Part shown: one piece after another, positions 11,641 through 23,470 of the stretch
Numbering within the stretch: the first letter of the stretch is position 1
How the letters are laid out: each line of letters begins with the position of its first letter
Assembly (NCBI RefSeq): GCF_002930105.1
Contig: NZ_PJRN01000008.1
Span: 1-64,000, forward strand
Length of the DNA: 64,000 nt
DNA from: Billgrantia saliphila
Lineage (GTDB): Bacteria > Pseudomonadota > Gammaproteobacteria > Pseudomonadales > Halomonadaceae
Direction: 5' to 3'
Notes under the pieces: generated by a model
Told to the model about the DNA's origin: nothing
Databases searched by the model: none
Seen by the model: the letters and a program-made list of their open reading frames with translations, nothing else
Position numbers and translations under genes: made by a program

Positions 11641-11970
11641 ATGATCGACTACAGGAAGTTTCGACGACGCGTGGCCGTCCTGGCGGGCGTGGCATTGCTG
11701 GGCCTGGCGCCTCTGGCGCTGGCCCAACAAGCCGCTCCCGCTCAGGGCAGCCAGGGAGCCCCCGGCAACTCCGCCAACACGCCGGCCCCCGGGGACGTTG
11801 CGGGCGGCGGGCTGGCCGCCGGCCGCGGCGCAGCCGGCGAAGCACCGGGCAGTTCCGGCCAGGCCCTGGCCGGAGCGGTGAATCGTGGAGCCGCCGGCAT
11901 CGGCGTGGCGGTCGGGGCAACCGGTACCGGAACGGGTACAGGAACGGGTACCGGCACCGGGACACGTTGA
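11641..11970 (+). CDS. yjbE: YjbE-like small secreted Gly/Ala/Thr-rich protein
   Basis: A 109-residue protein with a signal peptide (basic MIDYRKFRRR, hydrophobic core, ALAQQ cleavage region near 27-30) and a low-complexity mature part. It ends in seven Thr-Gly dipeptides encoded by a degenerate hexamer (11920-11961). E. coli YjbE is likewise a short secreted protein with a Thr-rich tail, and the next three genes are yjbF, yjbG and yjbH, which supports the call. AGGAG lies 11 nt before the ATG. Molecular role is unknown; the yjbEFGH operon affects exopolysaccharide production in E. coli. Confidence 0.8.
   Translation: MIDYRKFRRRVAVLAGVALLGLAPLALAQQAAPAQGSQGAPGNSANTPAPGDVAGGGLAAGRGAAGEAPGSSGQALAGAVNRGAAGIGVAVGATGTGTGTGTGTGTGTR
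11920..11961 (+). repeat. Hexamer tandem array encoding a (Thr-Gly)7 tail
   Basis: Seven ACN-GGN units in frame at the 3' end of yjbE. Third positions vary, so the array is degenerate at DNA level, which limits but does not exclude slippage-driven length change. Confidence 0.7.
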
Positions 11971-12692
11971 TGAATCACCACAGACGGTGCAGCGAATCGC
12001 GTGTACCGATCCAGGGCCGCCGCAAGGCGGTCCTGCTTCGACGCCTTCTGCTGATGACCGGTATAGCGACTACCTTGACCGCCTGCGCTCAGGGAGGAGG
12101 TTTGACGCCGCTGGGCGCAACGCTTCTGGGCGATGGGCCCGGAGTCGATCTCGCCCAGCAGGCCGAGGCGCTGCCCTACGCTTCTCTGGTCGTTGAGAGC
12201 GAGGGCAATCAGGCGTTGATGATCATGGCGCACCGCACCGGGGAGCGTGGGCGCGACACCTATTGGCAGGCCGGAGATTACACCACGCTGCAGCTGCGAG
12301 ATGGCCTACCGGCCAGCACTGCCGGCTTCGAAGAGGTACTGCTGGGTCGCTGGTCCACCCGCTACGAGACGGAGTCCCGATATCGGGTGCACGCGCACTG
12401 GCAAGACGCCAGCGGACAGGAACATCAGGACGTGGCGGTCGCGACGCTCTCCTGCGAAGCGGCCCGCCCCGTCGACCTGCCATTGATCGAGCTCGCCCTG
12501 CAGCGATGTACCGAGCGGCTCGATTGGGAGGAGAGCAATACGCACAGCCGCGGGATGTTCTGGCGTGAGCCCGGCAGTCTGCGGATCTGGGGGGGTGACA
12601 TGACGCTCTGGCCGGACGGCCACCGCCTGCAGTGGCAGGTGGCAAGACCCTGGTGGAGCGATGCCGAGGATCCAGGGCGCGTCGAGGAATGA
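11970..12692 (+). CDS. yjbF: YjbF/GfcB family outer-membrane lipoprotein
   Basis: A 240-residue protein with a lipobox ending TLTAC (C39), followed by GGGLTPLGATLLGDG and a YASLVVESEGNQALMIMAH core characteristic of the YjbF/GfcB (Group 4 capsule) lipoprotein family. The ATG at 11970 overlaps the yjbE stop by one base (TGATG). The region before the lipobox is long and basic, so an internal start nearer LLRRLLLMTG is possible. Second gene of the yjbEFGH exopolysaccharide operon; exact function unknown. Confidence 0.85.
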   Translation: MNHHRRCSESRVPIQGRRKAVLLRRLLLMTGIATTLTACAQGGGLTPLGATLLGDGPGVDLAQQAEALPYASLVVESEGNQALMIMAHRTGERGRDTYWQAGDYTTLQLRDGLPASTAGFEEVLLGRWSTRYETESRYRVHAHWQDASGQEHQDVAVATLSCEAARPVDLPLIELALQRCTERLDWEESNTHSRGMFWREPGSLRIWGGDMTLWPDGHRLQWQVARPWWSDAEDPGRVEE

Positions 12693-12733
12693 CATCCGTC
12701 ACGATGCGCCAGACCCTGATATAGAGAACGAGA

Positions 12734-13558
12734 ATGATTCACCGTCACCACCCTTTCGCCTGCGCCCCAAGGCTGCCTGGCCTGGGGGCTTTGCTGCTGA
12801 TTGTCGGCCTGCCCCTGTCGACTCTCGCCGACGATGCCAGGCTATCCGGCTTCTGGCTCGAGCAACCGGCGCTCCCCGAGGCACCCGCCTATAGCTATTA
12901 CCTGCTGGAGCGTGATCGCCTGCCGCAGCAGCGACAAGGCATCCGCCTGCAGGAAGAGCTGGCCACTCTCATCGACTGGAATACGCTCGATGGGCGCACC
13001 GCGATGGCCAACGGCCTGAAACAATGGCAACACGCTGTTGCCCTGCACCGCGAGCGGACAGGCAGAACGCCAGCCAGGGCCGATCTCGCCGCCCTGCTCG
13101 CCTCGCCGCGTCACGACCCAACCTTGACCTCGCTGGCCGAGATAGGTCACTGCGCCGTACCCGACTGGGTGGAACTTTGGCACTTCGGCGGCGTGATCCG
13201 GCAGCGCTGGTCGCCGAACCTCACCCTGCAAGCGCTGATACGGCAGCGTCCGCGTGCAGACTGGGCCGCCGCCGAGTACGCCTGGTTGATCACGCCACAG
13301 GGCGCTCCCCGGCGTATCGGCATTGCGGCATGGAATGCCGGCGACGCCCCCTTGGTGGCCGGCAGTCGCATCGTCCTGACCCTGCCCGGTGCGGTACAGG
13401 AAGCAGACTGGGTCAACCGTACGCTACCAAACTTCCTGGCCACCCGACTCCCTGGCGACACCTGCAGCGCCCTCACCCCTGCGAAAGGCCCGGAGCCCTC
13501 AGCTTCCGTGGAAGAGTCTTCAGCAGAGCCCGCCGCACCCGAGGAGATGGGTACATGA
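12734..13558 (+). CDS. yjbG: YjbG/GfcC family periplasmic polysaccharide protein
   Basis: A 274-residue secreted protein: signal peptide about residues 1-33 (LLLIVGLPLSTLA-DD), then a GfcC-type body with an LSGFWLEQPALPEAPAYSYYLLERDRL start and a SRIVLTLPG near the C-terminus. GfcC-fold proteins have two beta-grasp domains resembling those of Wza and are thought to work at the export pore. The gene follows yjbF by 41 nt and overlaps yjbH by 4 bp (ATGA). Confidence 0.85.
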   Translation: MIHRHHPFACAPRLPGLGALLLIVGLPLSTLADDARLSGFWLEQPALPEAPAYSYYLLERDRLPQQRQGIRLQEELATLIDWNTLDGRTAMANGLKQWQHAVALHRERTGRTPARADLAALLASPRHDPTLTSLAEIGHCAVPDWVELWHFGGVIRQRWSPNLTLQALIRQRPRADWAAAEYAWLITPQGAPRRIGIAAWNAGDAPLVAGSRIVLTLPGAVQEADWVNRTLPNFLATRLPGDTCSALTPAKGPEPSASVEESSAEPAAPEEMGT

Positions 13559-15669
13559 CCCGCTCCGTCATCCAGCCAGTACGCCTGGCCCCGCTGGCTC
13601 TGGCTACCTTCTTGGCCGCGCCCGGCGCCACCCTGGCCGACCCGAGCCAACCCCGGCTCGGCCAAGGGCAGGGAGACTTCGGTGGCGTGGGTCTGATGCA
13701 GACCCCCTCCGCCCGCATGGCGCCACTCGGCGGCTTTGCGTTCTCGATGTCGCGCACCGAACCCTATCGCCGTTACAGCGTGTTCTTTCAACCCACCGAG
13801 TGGCTGGAGACGGGCTTTCGCTACGTCGAAGTGGAGAACCGACGCTACCTGGCCGCCACCGGCGATCGCAACAACCTCGATAAGGGCATCGACCTCAAGC
13901 TGCGCCTGCGCGAGGAGAGCCGCCATTGGCCGCAGATCGCCGTGGGAACTCGCGACATCGGCGGTACCGGACTGTTCTCCGGCGAGTACCTGGTCGCCAA
14001 CAAACGCTGGCATAACTTCGACGTCACGCTGGGTATCGGCTGGGGTTACCTCGGCAATCAGGAAGACTTCACCAATCCGCTGGCCCGCCTGGACGAACGC
14101 TTCGAGCGTCGCTCGGGCTTCAGCTCGGGAGGCGACGGCGGCAACTTCAATCTGGGCAGCTTATTCAGCGGACGCACTGCCCTCTTCGGCGGCATCGAGT
14201 ACCAGACGCCTTGGGACCCCCTCGTGCTCCAGGTGGAACTGGAAGGTAACGACTACCAGCACGAGCCGCAGCGCAACCATCAAGAGCAATCATCGCGCCT
14301 CAACTATGGCGCCCGCCTGCGCCTGACCGACAACATAGAATTGAGAGCCGGCTGGCAGCGCGGCAACACCGCCATGCTAGGTATCAGCATGTCGACCAAC
14401 CTGGCTACGCTGTCCCAGGCCAAGCGCGATCCGTCTCCCGTTGCGCTGGAGCCCGCCCCGGCCAGCCACACCGCCGATTGGTCGGGACTCGGGCGGGCAC
14501 TGGACGAGAATGCCGGCATTGCCGTCTACCGGCTTCGCCAGGAGGGGACGAGTGTGACGGTCGAGGGCGAACCCACCCGCTATCGCTCCCTGGCGGAGAG
14601 TGAGCAGCGCGCCGGACGCCTGCTGCACAATAACCTGGGCAACGAGGTGAAAACCTTCCGCTTCCGCTGGCACGAGCGCGGCATGGCACTTCGGGAAAGC
14701 ATTCACGATCGCGACGCCATGGTCGCCGCGACAACCTCCAGCGCCAATTCCACACAGCACCATCACAGCATCTACGCCCATGGCGCACTGCTCCCAGCCG
14801 AGGGCGAGGTCCTTCACGAGGCCACGCCGCACGGGCTGGTCTATAGCCTGCAACCACAGCTCGAGCAAAACTTCGGCGGCCCGGACGGCTATCTCTACCG
14901 GCTCTCCGCCAGCCTCGACGGTGAGTACCGACTCGGCGCCAACGATTGGCTGGCGGCTACGCTGACCTACACCCTCGACGACAATCTCGACAAGTACCGC
15001 TACATCGGCCCCTCCGATCTGCCGCGGGTGCGCACGCGCATTGCCGACTACCTGGCCGAAACGGACATTGGGATCAGCAACCTGCAGTACACGCGCACCT
15101 CACGGCTGGGTGATGACTGGTATGCCATGGGTTACGGCGGCTTGCTCGAGACGATGTTCGCCGGCGCCGGCGCGGAACTGCTCTACCGCCCCTTCAACAG
15201 CGACGTCGCGCTGGGGCTGGACATCAACTGGGTCAAGCAACGCGATTTCGACCAGCGCTTCGACCTGCTCGACTACAGCACCTGGACCGGACACGTCACC
15301 GGCTACTGGCAGACCGACTACGAGGACGTGCTGGCCAAGGTCAGCGTCGGTCGTTACTTGGCCGGTGATCTGGGCCTGACTTTCGACGTGTCGCGCGAAT
15401 TCGACTCCGGCGTCCGCCTTGGCGGTTGGGCCACCTTCACCGATGCCGGCGACGCCTTCGGCGAAGGCAGCTTCGACAAGGGCATCTATCTCTCGTTGCC
15501 GCTGGACGCTTTCTTCGTTCACTCCACACGACAGCGCGCCCAGGTCGCCTGGAGCCCGCTCACTCGAGACGGCGGTGCGCGACTGGCGCGCCGCGCGACC
15601 CTCTACGATCTGACCGAGGAACGCAGCATGGGTCGCTATTGGAAAGACCACGCCGCCATGATGCGTTGA
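13555..15669 (+). CDS. yjbH: YjbH family outer-membrane exopolysaccharide protein
   Basis: A 704-residue protein beginning at the ATG that overlaps the yjbG stop (ATGA). The frame is open upstream to 13024, but that part lies inside yjbG and is not used. Signal peptide to about residue 28 (FLAAPGATLA-DPS), then FGGVGLMQTPSARMAPLGGFAFSMS, the start of the YjbH domain (DUF940), and many amphipathic beta-strands suggesting an outer-membrane barrel. Last gene of the operon; probably the polymer-passage or secretion component, by analogy with GfcD. Confidence 0.88.
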   Translation: MTRSVIQPVRLAPLALATFLAAPGATLADPSQPRLGQGQGDFGGVGLMQTPSARMAPLGGFAFSMSRTEPYRRYSVFFQPTEWLETGFRYVEVENRRYLAATGDRNNLDKGIDLKLRLREESRHWPQIAVGTRDIGGTGLFSGEYLVANKRWHNFDVTLGIGWGYLGNQEDFTNPLARLDERFERRSGFSSGGDGGNFNLGSLFSGRTALFGGIEYQTPWDPLVLQVELEGNDYQHEPQRNHQEQSSRLNYGARLRLTDNIELRAGWQRGNTAMLGISMSTNLATLSQAKRDPSPVALEPAPASHTADWSGLGRALDENAGIAVYRLRQEGTSVTVEGEPTRYRSLAESEQRAGRLLHNNLGNEVKTFRFRWHERGMALRESIHDRDAMVAATTSSANSTQHHHSIYAHGALLPAEGEVLHEATPHGLVYSLQPQLEQNFGGPDGYLYRLSASLDGEYRLGANDWLAATLTYTLDDNLDKYRYIGPSDLPRVRTRIADYLAETDIGISNLQYTRTSRLGDDWYAMGYGGLLETMFAGAGAELLYRPFNSDVALGLDINWVKQRDFDQRFDLLDYSTWTGHVTGYWQTDYEDVLAKVSVGRYLAGDLGLTFDVSREFDSGVRLGGWATFTDAGDAFGEGSFDKGIYLSLPLDAFFVHSTRQRAQVAWSPLTRDGGARLARRATLYDLTEERSMGRYWKDHAAMMR

Positions 15670-15679
15670 GGTCGATGCG

Positions 15680-15710
15680 AGCGGATGAGGCAATGCCGGC
15701 CTCATCCGCT
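15680..15710 (+). terminator. Hairpin after yjbH
   Basis: 12-bp perfect stem (AGCGGATGAGGC / GCCTCATCCGCT) with a 7-nt loop 11 nt after the yjbH stop. No T-tract follows, so it may stabilise the 3' end rather than terminate by itself. Confidence 0.5.
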
Positions 15711-15811
15711 TCGCCTGTCGGCACGAGGATATCAACGCGCAGTGACGAAACGGCAAGGCACCGTAGCAGAGAGATATGGCGGCTTTGTAGATAACGGTAT
15801 AAAGATTCGCG

Positions 15812-16924
15812 TTATCCGCGGTAGTAGCCCGGTGCGACGAACGGCATCTTGCTCACCGTCATCGGCAGGCGCTTGCCGCGCACCTCGGCGTACACGGTGG
15901 TGTCTATCGCAGCGTACTCGATATCGACATAGCCCATCGCCACCGGCTTGCCGACGCTGGGACCGAAACCGCCCGACGTGACCGTGCCAATGCGCTTGTC
16001 GTCCTCGTTGAACAGTTCGGCGCCTTCGCGCACCGGGGCCCGGCCTTCACCCAGCAGCCCGACCCGCTTGCGATGATGATCCTTGGCATCGACCTGATGC
16101 AGGATGACGTCGGCGCCGGGAAACCCTGCCGAACGCTCGCCGCCGTGACGCCGCGCCTTGCCGATGGCCCAGATCAACCCCGCCTCGACCGGCGTGGTCC
16201 CGGTGTCGATATCGTGACCGTAGAGGCACAGCCCTGCTTCCAGGCGCAACGAATCGCGCGCGCCCAAGCCGATCGCCTCGACTTCCTGCTCGGCCAAGAG
16301 GCGGCGGGCCAACGCTTCAGCGGCCTCGGCCGGCACCGAAATCTCGAAACCATCCTCGCCGGTATAACCACTGCGGCTGATCCATACCGGAGTACCGTCC
16401 ATCTCGAAATGGCCATGCTGCATGAAGACCATGTCGCAGGCTTCGGGGCACAGCCGCTGCATCACGTCCGCCGCCTTGGGTCCCTGCAGCGCCAGCAGGC
16501 CGCGATCCAGCACCTCGATTCCATGCTCGCTATCCAGCCCCATTTCCAACAGGGCCTGGTCCTGATCCTTGCAGGCCGCATTCACCACCAGGTAAAGGTG
16601 ATCGCCAGGGTTGGCCACCATCAAATCGTCGAGGATGCCACCTTCATGCTCGGTGAATAACGCATAGCGCTGCATACCCTGAGGCAGGCCGACGATGTCG
16701 GCGCATACCAGGGTCTCCAGCGCTTCGGCGGGACTCGGACCATGCAGCAGGATCTGTCCCATGTGCGACACGTCGAACAGGCCACAGGCGGTACGGGTAT
16801 GCTCGTGCTCCTTTTTCACGCCGAGCGGATACTGCACCGGCATCTCGTAGCCGGCAAAGGGCACCATCTTTCCACCCAGCTCCAGGTGCAAGGCATGAAG
16901 GGGGGTGTGCTTGAGGTTACTCAT
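15812..16924 (-). CDS. gcvT: Aminomethyltransferase, glycine cleavage T protein
   Basis: A 370-residue T protein of normal length. N-terminus [38 protein letters not shown] and [10 protein letters not shown] are family signatures; [12 protein letters not shown] and the aspartate-bearing FDVSHMG segment line the tetrahydrofolate site. It transfers the aminomethyl carbon from lipoyl-GcvH to THF, releasing ammonia. It sits 77 nt after the amino-acid symporter gene on the same strand and apart from gcvH-gcvP, which are on the other strand 2 kb away. Confidence 0.97.
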   Translation of the reverse strand: MSNLKHTPLHALHLELGGKMVPFAGYEMPVQYPLGVKKEHEHTRTACGLFDVSHMGQILLHGPSPAEALETLVCADIVGLPQGMQRYALFTEHEGGILDDLMVANPGDHLYLVVNAACKDQDQALLEMGLDSEHGIEVLDRGLLALQGPKAADVMQRLCPEACDMVFMQHGHFEMDGTPVWISRSGYTGEDGFEISVPAEAAEALARRLLAEQEVEAIGLGARDSLRLEAGLCLYGHDIDTGTTPVEAGLIWAIGKARRHGGERSAGFPGADVILHQVDAKDHHRKRVGLLGEGRAPVREGAELFNEDDKRIGTVTSGGFGPSVGKPVAMGYVDIEYAAIDTTVYAEVRGKRLPMTVSKMPFVAPGYYRG

Positions 16925-16958
16925 GACGTCATCACTCTCGTAGCAGGGCCATCAACGA

Positions 16959-16987
16959 CGAGAGGTGCCCCTTGAGGGCACCTCTCG
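16959..16987 (-). terminator. Strong stem-loop between the symporter gene and gcvT
   Basis: 12-bp perfect stem CGAGAGGTGCCC / GGGCACCTCTCG with a 5-nt loop, between the symporter stop and the gcvT start. The T-tract is weak, so it may partly uncouple gcvT from the symporter transcript. Confidence 0.55.
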
Positions 16988-17001
16988 GCTGGCAGATAGC
17001 C

Positions 17002-18408
17002 TCAGGACTTGTCGTGGTCCAACTCTTCGCCCGGCAGGATGTCCTTGCCGTCGAAGTAGTCTCGGGCCAGCTTGAACACCACCGGCGACAGCAGCGCCAG
17101 CGCGATCAGGTTGGGAATCGCCATCATGGCGTTGAAGGTATCGGCCATCAGCCAGATGAAGCCCAGTTGCGCCATGGCACCCAGCGGGATGGCCAACACG
17201 AACAGCACGCGATACAGCATGATCGAGCGGGTGCCGAACAGGAACTGGAAGCACTTCTCGCCGTAGAAGGACCAGCCCAGGATGGTCGTGAAGGCAAACA
17301 CGGCCAGCGCCAGGGAGACGATCTGGTTGCCCATGCCCGGCAGGGCTTCATCGAAGGAGAGCGCTGTCAGCGATGCCCCCGCCTCGCCGGTCTCCCAGAC
17401 ACCTGCGGTCAGTATGACCAGGGCGGTGATGGAGCAGACGATGATGGTGTCGATGAAGGTCCCGAGCATGGCAATCAGCCCTTGGCGCACCGGGTTCTTG
17501 GTCTGCGCCGCGGCGTGGGCGATGGGCGCGCTGCCCAACCCCGCCTCGTTGGAGAAGATGCCGCGCGCCACGCCGAAGCGAATCGCCGCCATCACCGCCG
17601 CGCCGGCGAAACCGCCCATGGCCGCGTGCGGGTTGAAGGCGTAATAGAAGATCATGCTGAACGCCTCGCCGAGCTGGCCGGCATTGATGGCGAGTACAAC
17701 GACCCCGGCGATGACATAGGCGATCCCCATGATCGGTACCAGCTTGCCGGCCACCTTGGCGATGCGTTTGATACCGCCCAAGATCACCGCACCGGCAAGC
17801 ACCATGATCACAACGCCGGTGATCCAGTGCGGCAGACCGAAGGTAGAAGCGAGGGCATCGGCCACCGAGTTGGACTGTACCGTGTTACCGATGCCGAAGG
17901 CCGCAACCGCGCCGAAGAAAGCGAAGGCGCCACCCAACCACAGCCATTTCCGGCCCAGGCCGTTCTTGATGTAGAACATCGGACCACCGACGTGGTAGCC
18001 GGTGCTGTCGGTTTCACGAAAACGCACCGCCAGTACCGCCTCGGCGAACTTGGTCGCCATGCCCACCAGGGCCGTAATCCACATCCAGAACACCGCCCCG
18101 GGCCCACCGAGCGCGATAGCGGTGGCGACACCTGCAATATTGCCGGTTCCGATAGTGGCGGAGAGCGCCGTCATCAGGGCGTTGAACGGCGAGATTTCCC
18201 CTTCGTCAACGGCCGCCTTGGCCGTGTCGGGCGAAGGCTTCCTGTCGCGCCCCGCCCACATCAGCCTGAAGCCGGTGCCCAATTTGCGGATGGGCATCAG
18301 CTTCAGTCCGAGCTGCAGATACAGGCCCACCCCCAGCAGCAGGATGAGCATCAACGGCCCCCAAACGACCCCGTTGATCGCTGTGAATATCGAATTCAAG
18401 GTTTCCAC
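17002..18408 (-). CDS. Alanine/glycine:Na+ symporter (AGCS family)
   Basis: A 468-residue multi-pass protein of the AGCS (Na+:alanine symporter) family. Family signatures seen: ALMTALSATIGTGNIAGVATAIALGGPGAVFWMW near residues 75-110, GGPMFYI, and IFSNEAGLGSAPIAHAAA in the later half. It imports alanine or glycine with sodium. Placement next to gcvT and divergent from gcvH-gcvP fits supply of glycine to the cleavage system. No glycine riboswitch could be recognised upstream. Confidence 0.93.
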   Translation of the reverse strand: METLNSIFTAINGVVWGPLMLILLLGVGLYLQLGLKLMPIRKLGTGFRLMWAGRDRKPSPDTAKAAVDEGEISPFNALMTALSATIGTGNIAGVATAIALGGPGAVFWMWITALVGMATKFAEAVLAVRFRETDSTGYHVGGPMFYIKNGLGRKWLWLGGAFAFFGAVAAFGIGNTVQSNSVADALASTFGLPHWITGVVIMVLAGAVILGGIKRIAKVAGKLVPIMGIAYVIAGVVVLAINAGQLGEAFSMIFYYAFNPHAAMGGFAGAAVMAAIRFGVARGIFSNEAGLGSAPIAHAAAQTKNPVRQGLIAMLGTFIDTIIVCSITALVILTAGVWETGEAGASLTALSFDEALPGMGNQIVSLALAVFAFTTILGWSFYGEKCFQFLFGTRSIMLYRVLFVLAIPLGAMAQLGFIWLMADTFNAMMAIPNLIALALLSPVVFKLARDYFDGKDILPGEELDHDKS

Positions 18409-18960
18409 GAACGTTTCCCTCTGTTATTGGCGATTTGTATGGATTCTTATCGGCCCCACGATCGATGGCCACGCATCCCGCCCACCGTTTTGGCTGCCTT
18501 GGCCACTGCATGCGGTCAACCGAACCACAGCAGAGCTTTCATATGACGTACGGCGGCATGCGCGAACGATCGACAATGCAATCCGGCGTACCATAGCGGA
18601 AAAAGCCAGGAATACACTAGTCCGTCGAAATGCTTTCCAGGGATGGGCGGCCAACGCTCGATCTGGCGCTAGCGTACCGCGGGTTTCGTATTGGAAACAA
18701 TGGCGCATCGCCCGTCTCTGGCGGTCATGGCCCCTACAGATTAGTGAGCCAGGCCAAACCTGTCGAATGCCGCGACGGTACTGGCGCCAAGGTATGTCGC
18801 TCCTCTCGGCGCGAAGGCTGGACGTATGCTAAAACACGCGCCACGCTGTTCAGGCAGAGGCCGATAACGCTTGCGAAACCGTGCTGTCGGGCTCGCCAAA
18901 TGCCATCAATGGCGTTAGCATTCGCCCAGTCAGAAAACCTTTTTCGTATAGGAAAACACC
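18409..18960. other. 552-bp intergenic region between divergent symporter and gcvH genes
   Basis: No convincing gene on either strand. It should carry the promoters of both transcripts. I looked for glycine-riboswitch conserved blocks in both orientations and did not find them. An AGGA-containing site (TAGGAAAACACC) directly precedes the gcvH ATG. Confidence 0.5.
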
Positions 18961-19353
18961 ATGAGCTCGATTCCCGCCAACCTGCGCTATAACGACAGCC
19001 ACGAATGGGTGCTGGACAACGGCGACGGCACCGTCACCATCGGCATTACCGACCATGCTCAAGAAGCCCTCGGCGACGTGGTGTTCGTCGAGCTTCCCGA
19101 GGTGGGACGCACCCTGGCCAAGGGCGAAGAGTTCGGTGTCATCGAATCGGTAAAGGCCGCTTCCGACCTATATGCCCCGCTGGCGGGTGAAATTGTCGAA
19201 GTCAACGAAGCGCTAGAAGATGCACCCGAGACCGTCAACGAAGCCCCCTATGAGGGTGGCTGGATCATGAAGGTGCGCGTCGACGATGCCGCCGCCGTCG
19301 AGGCACTGCTCGATGCCGATGCCTACCAGGCCATCGTCGACAGCGAGTCCTGA
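18961..19353 (+). CDS. gcvH: Glycine cleavage H protein
   Basis: A 130-residue lipoyl carrier. The lipoyl lysine is K65 in ESVKAASDL, with the usual upstream GDVVFVELPEVG and downstream EVNEAL signature. It shuttles the aminomethyl group between GcvP and GcvT. First gene of the gcvH-gcvP pair; gcvP follows after 67 nt. Confidence 0.97.
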   Translation: MSSIPANLRYNDSHEWVLDNGDGTVTIGITDHAQEALGDVVFVELPEVGRTLAKGEEFGVIESVKAASDLYAPLAGEIVEVNEALEDAPETVNEAPYEGGWIMKVRVDDAAAVEALLDADAYQAIVDSES

Positions 19354-19420
19354 ACCGAATTGACCTTATCCCGGCCACTCCGCTGGCCGGGCTCCTCCGA
19401 CATACCGCACAAGGTTCTCC

Positions 19421-22315
<2,895 letters not shown>

Positions 22316-22333
22316 ATCCTGCCGCTGCACGCA

Positions 22334-22362
22334 AAACGGCCCGCCTACTCGGCGGGCCGTTT
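22334..22362. terminator. Bidirectional terminator between gcvP and lysR-type gene
   Basis: AAACGGCCCGCC / GGCGGGCCGTTT, a 12-bp perfect stem with a 5-nt loop. Flanking A and T runs let it act on both convergent genes. Confidence 0.85.
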
Positions 22363-22383
22363 CCGTTTCGAGAAATGCCGAGG

Positions 22384-23298
22384 TTATAGCGGTGACACCA
22401 CCTCGCCGTATCCGAAGCGCTCGCGCAACCGCTGCTCGCGGAAGCCTTCGAGCAGCCGCTCGTAACGGCGCGGCACGCGACTTCCCGCTCGGCTCACCAG
22501 ATGCAGCGCCTCATGCTCGGCCACGGGCAGGTCGAGCTCCTTGACCTGACGCTGCCAGGGCGAGGTCTCGAGCACCAGCCTCGACACCACGGTAAAGCCC
22601 AGGCCACGAGCCACCGCATCCAGCACCATTGCCACCTCGTTGGTGAACCCCTGGCGACGGAACTGGTTCATGGAGCGGAACTCCTCGGGAAAATTGCTGC
22701 GAAGCAACGCCCCGGCGTGACTCACGCCGTCCGAATAGTTGATGAAGCCGATGCCCATCAGCTCGGTGAGCGAAGTGCCGGTGAAATCGGCCGGCACCAC
22801 CAGGCACAGTGGCTCCTGGTGCCAAAGCCGGCAATCCAGCTCCGGATGGCGGATCGGCTCGGTGACGATCCCCAGGTCGTGGCGGCCGGCCAGCACGTCG
22901 GAGACGATCTCATGACTGAAGGCGAAGCTGTAGTTTACCGTCAACCCCGGCGTCATCTGCTGCTGGCCGAGAATATAGGGATACAGCATCAGCCCCACGC
23001 TGCCCGGCGACGCAATGCGGCATTCGCCTGTGTCCAGGGCATCGTCATCCAGCGAATGCCGGAACTGCTCATGCTCGGCGAACAGGCGCAGGCCGTAATC
23101 GTAGGCACGGCGTCCGGCTTCGGTGAGCATGAAGCGTCGGCCCTGCCGTACCAGCAGCGGTTTGTCGAGGTATTGCTCGAGCTTGCGCACGTGCTGGCTG
23201 ACCCCGGGCTGGGTCATGTCCAGGCGTCGCGCGGTCCGGGTGAAGCTGCCGGTCTCGACCAAAGTGATGAAAGTGCGAAAATACTGGGCGTTGAACAT
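22384..23298 (-). CDS. LysR family transcriptional regulator
   Basis: A 304-residue LTTR. The start is set at MFNAQYFRTFITLVETGSF, the standard LysR beginning; an ATG 14 codons earlier gives a low-complexity extension. The winged helix occupies residues 1-60 (SFTRTARRLDMTQPGVSQHVRKLE) and is followed by the two-lobed substrate-binding domain. Divergent from ppnN (172 nt apart), which could be a target, but the effector and regulon are not evident. It is not clearly GcvA. Confidence 0.9.
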   Translation of the reverse strand: MFNAQYFRTFITLVETGSFTRTARRLDMTQPGVSQHVRKLEQYLDKPLLVRQGRRFMLTEAGRRAYDYGLRLFAEHEQFRHSLDDDALDTGECRIASPGSVGLMLYPYILGQQQMTPGLTVNYSFAFSHEIVSDVLAGRHDLGIVTEPIRHPELDCRLWHQEPLCLVVPADFTGTSLTELMGIGFINYSDGVSHAGALLRSNFPEEFRSMNQFRRQGFTNEVAMVLDAVARGLGFTVVSRLVLETSPWQRQVKELDLPVAEHEALHLVSRAGSRVPRRYERLLEGFREQRLRERFGYGEVVSPL

Positions 23299-23470
23299 GT
23301 CGCATCGCCTGCGGGTTCGGCCGAAACCGGGTGCCGCCATTGTAACAAACCGGCCCCGACGGCGCAGCGCTGCGCCCTGCCGGCCGGCGTGTTAGCATCA
23401 TGACGAGTTCATTGCGCCCGGCCCCGTCCTTGACGGCACTCGACGCACCGATCACACAAGGACCGTTTTC

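Noticed and set aside
13024..13554. Upstream extension of yjbH
   Set aside because: Overlaps yjbG in another frame; the ATG at 13555 gives a proper signal peptide and an ATGA overlap.
16972..18546. 524-codon plus frame opposite the AGCS symporter gene
   Set aside because: Low-complexity His/Gly/Arg/Asp product, antisense shadow of a well-defined transporter.
18409..18960. Possible glycine riboswitch before the symporter or gcvH
   Set aside because: Conserved aptamer blocks not found on either strand by eye; a covariance scan (RF00504) would settle it.
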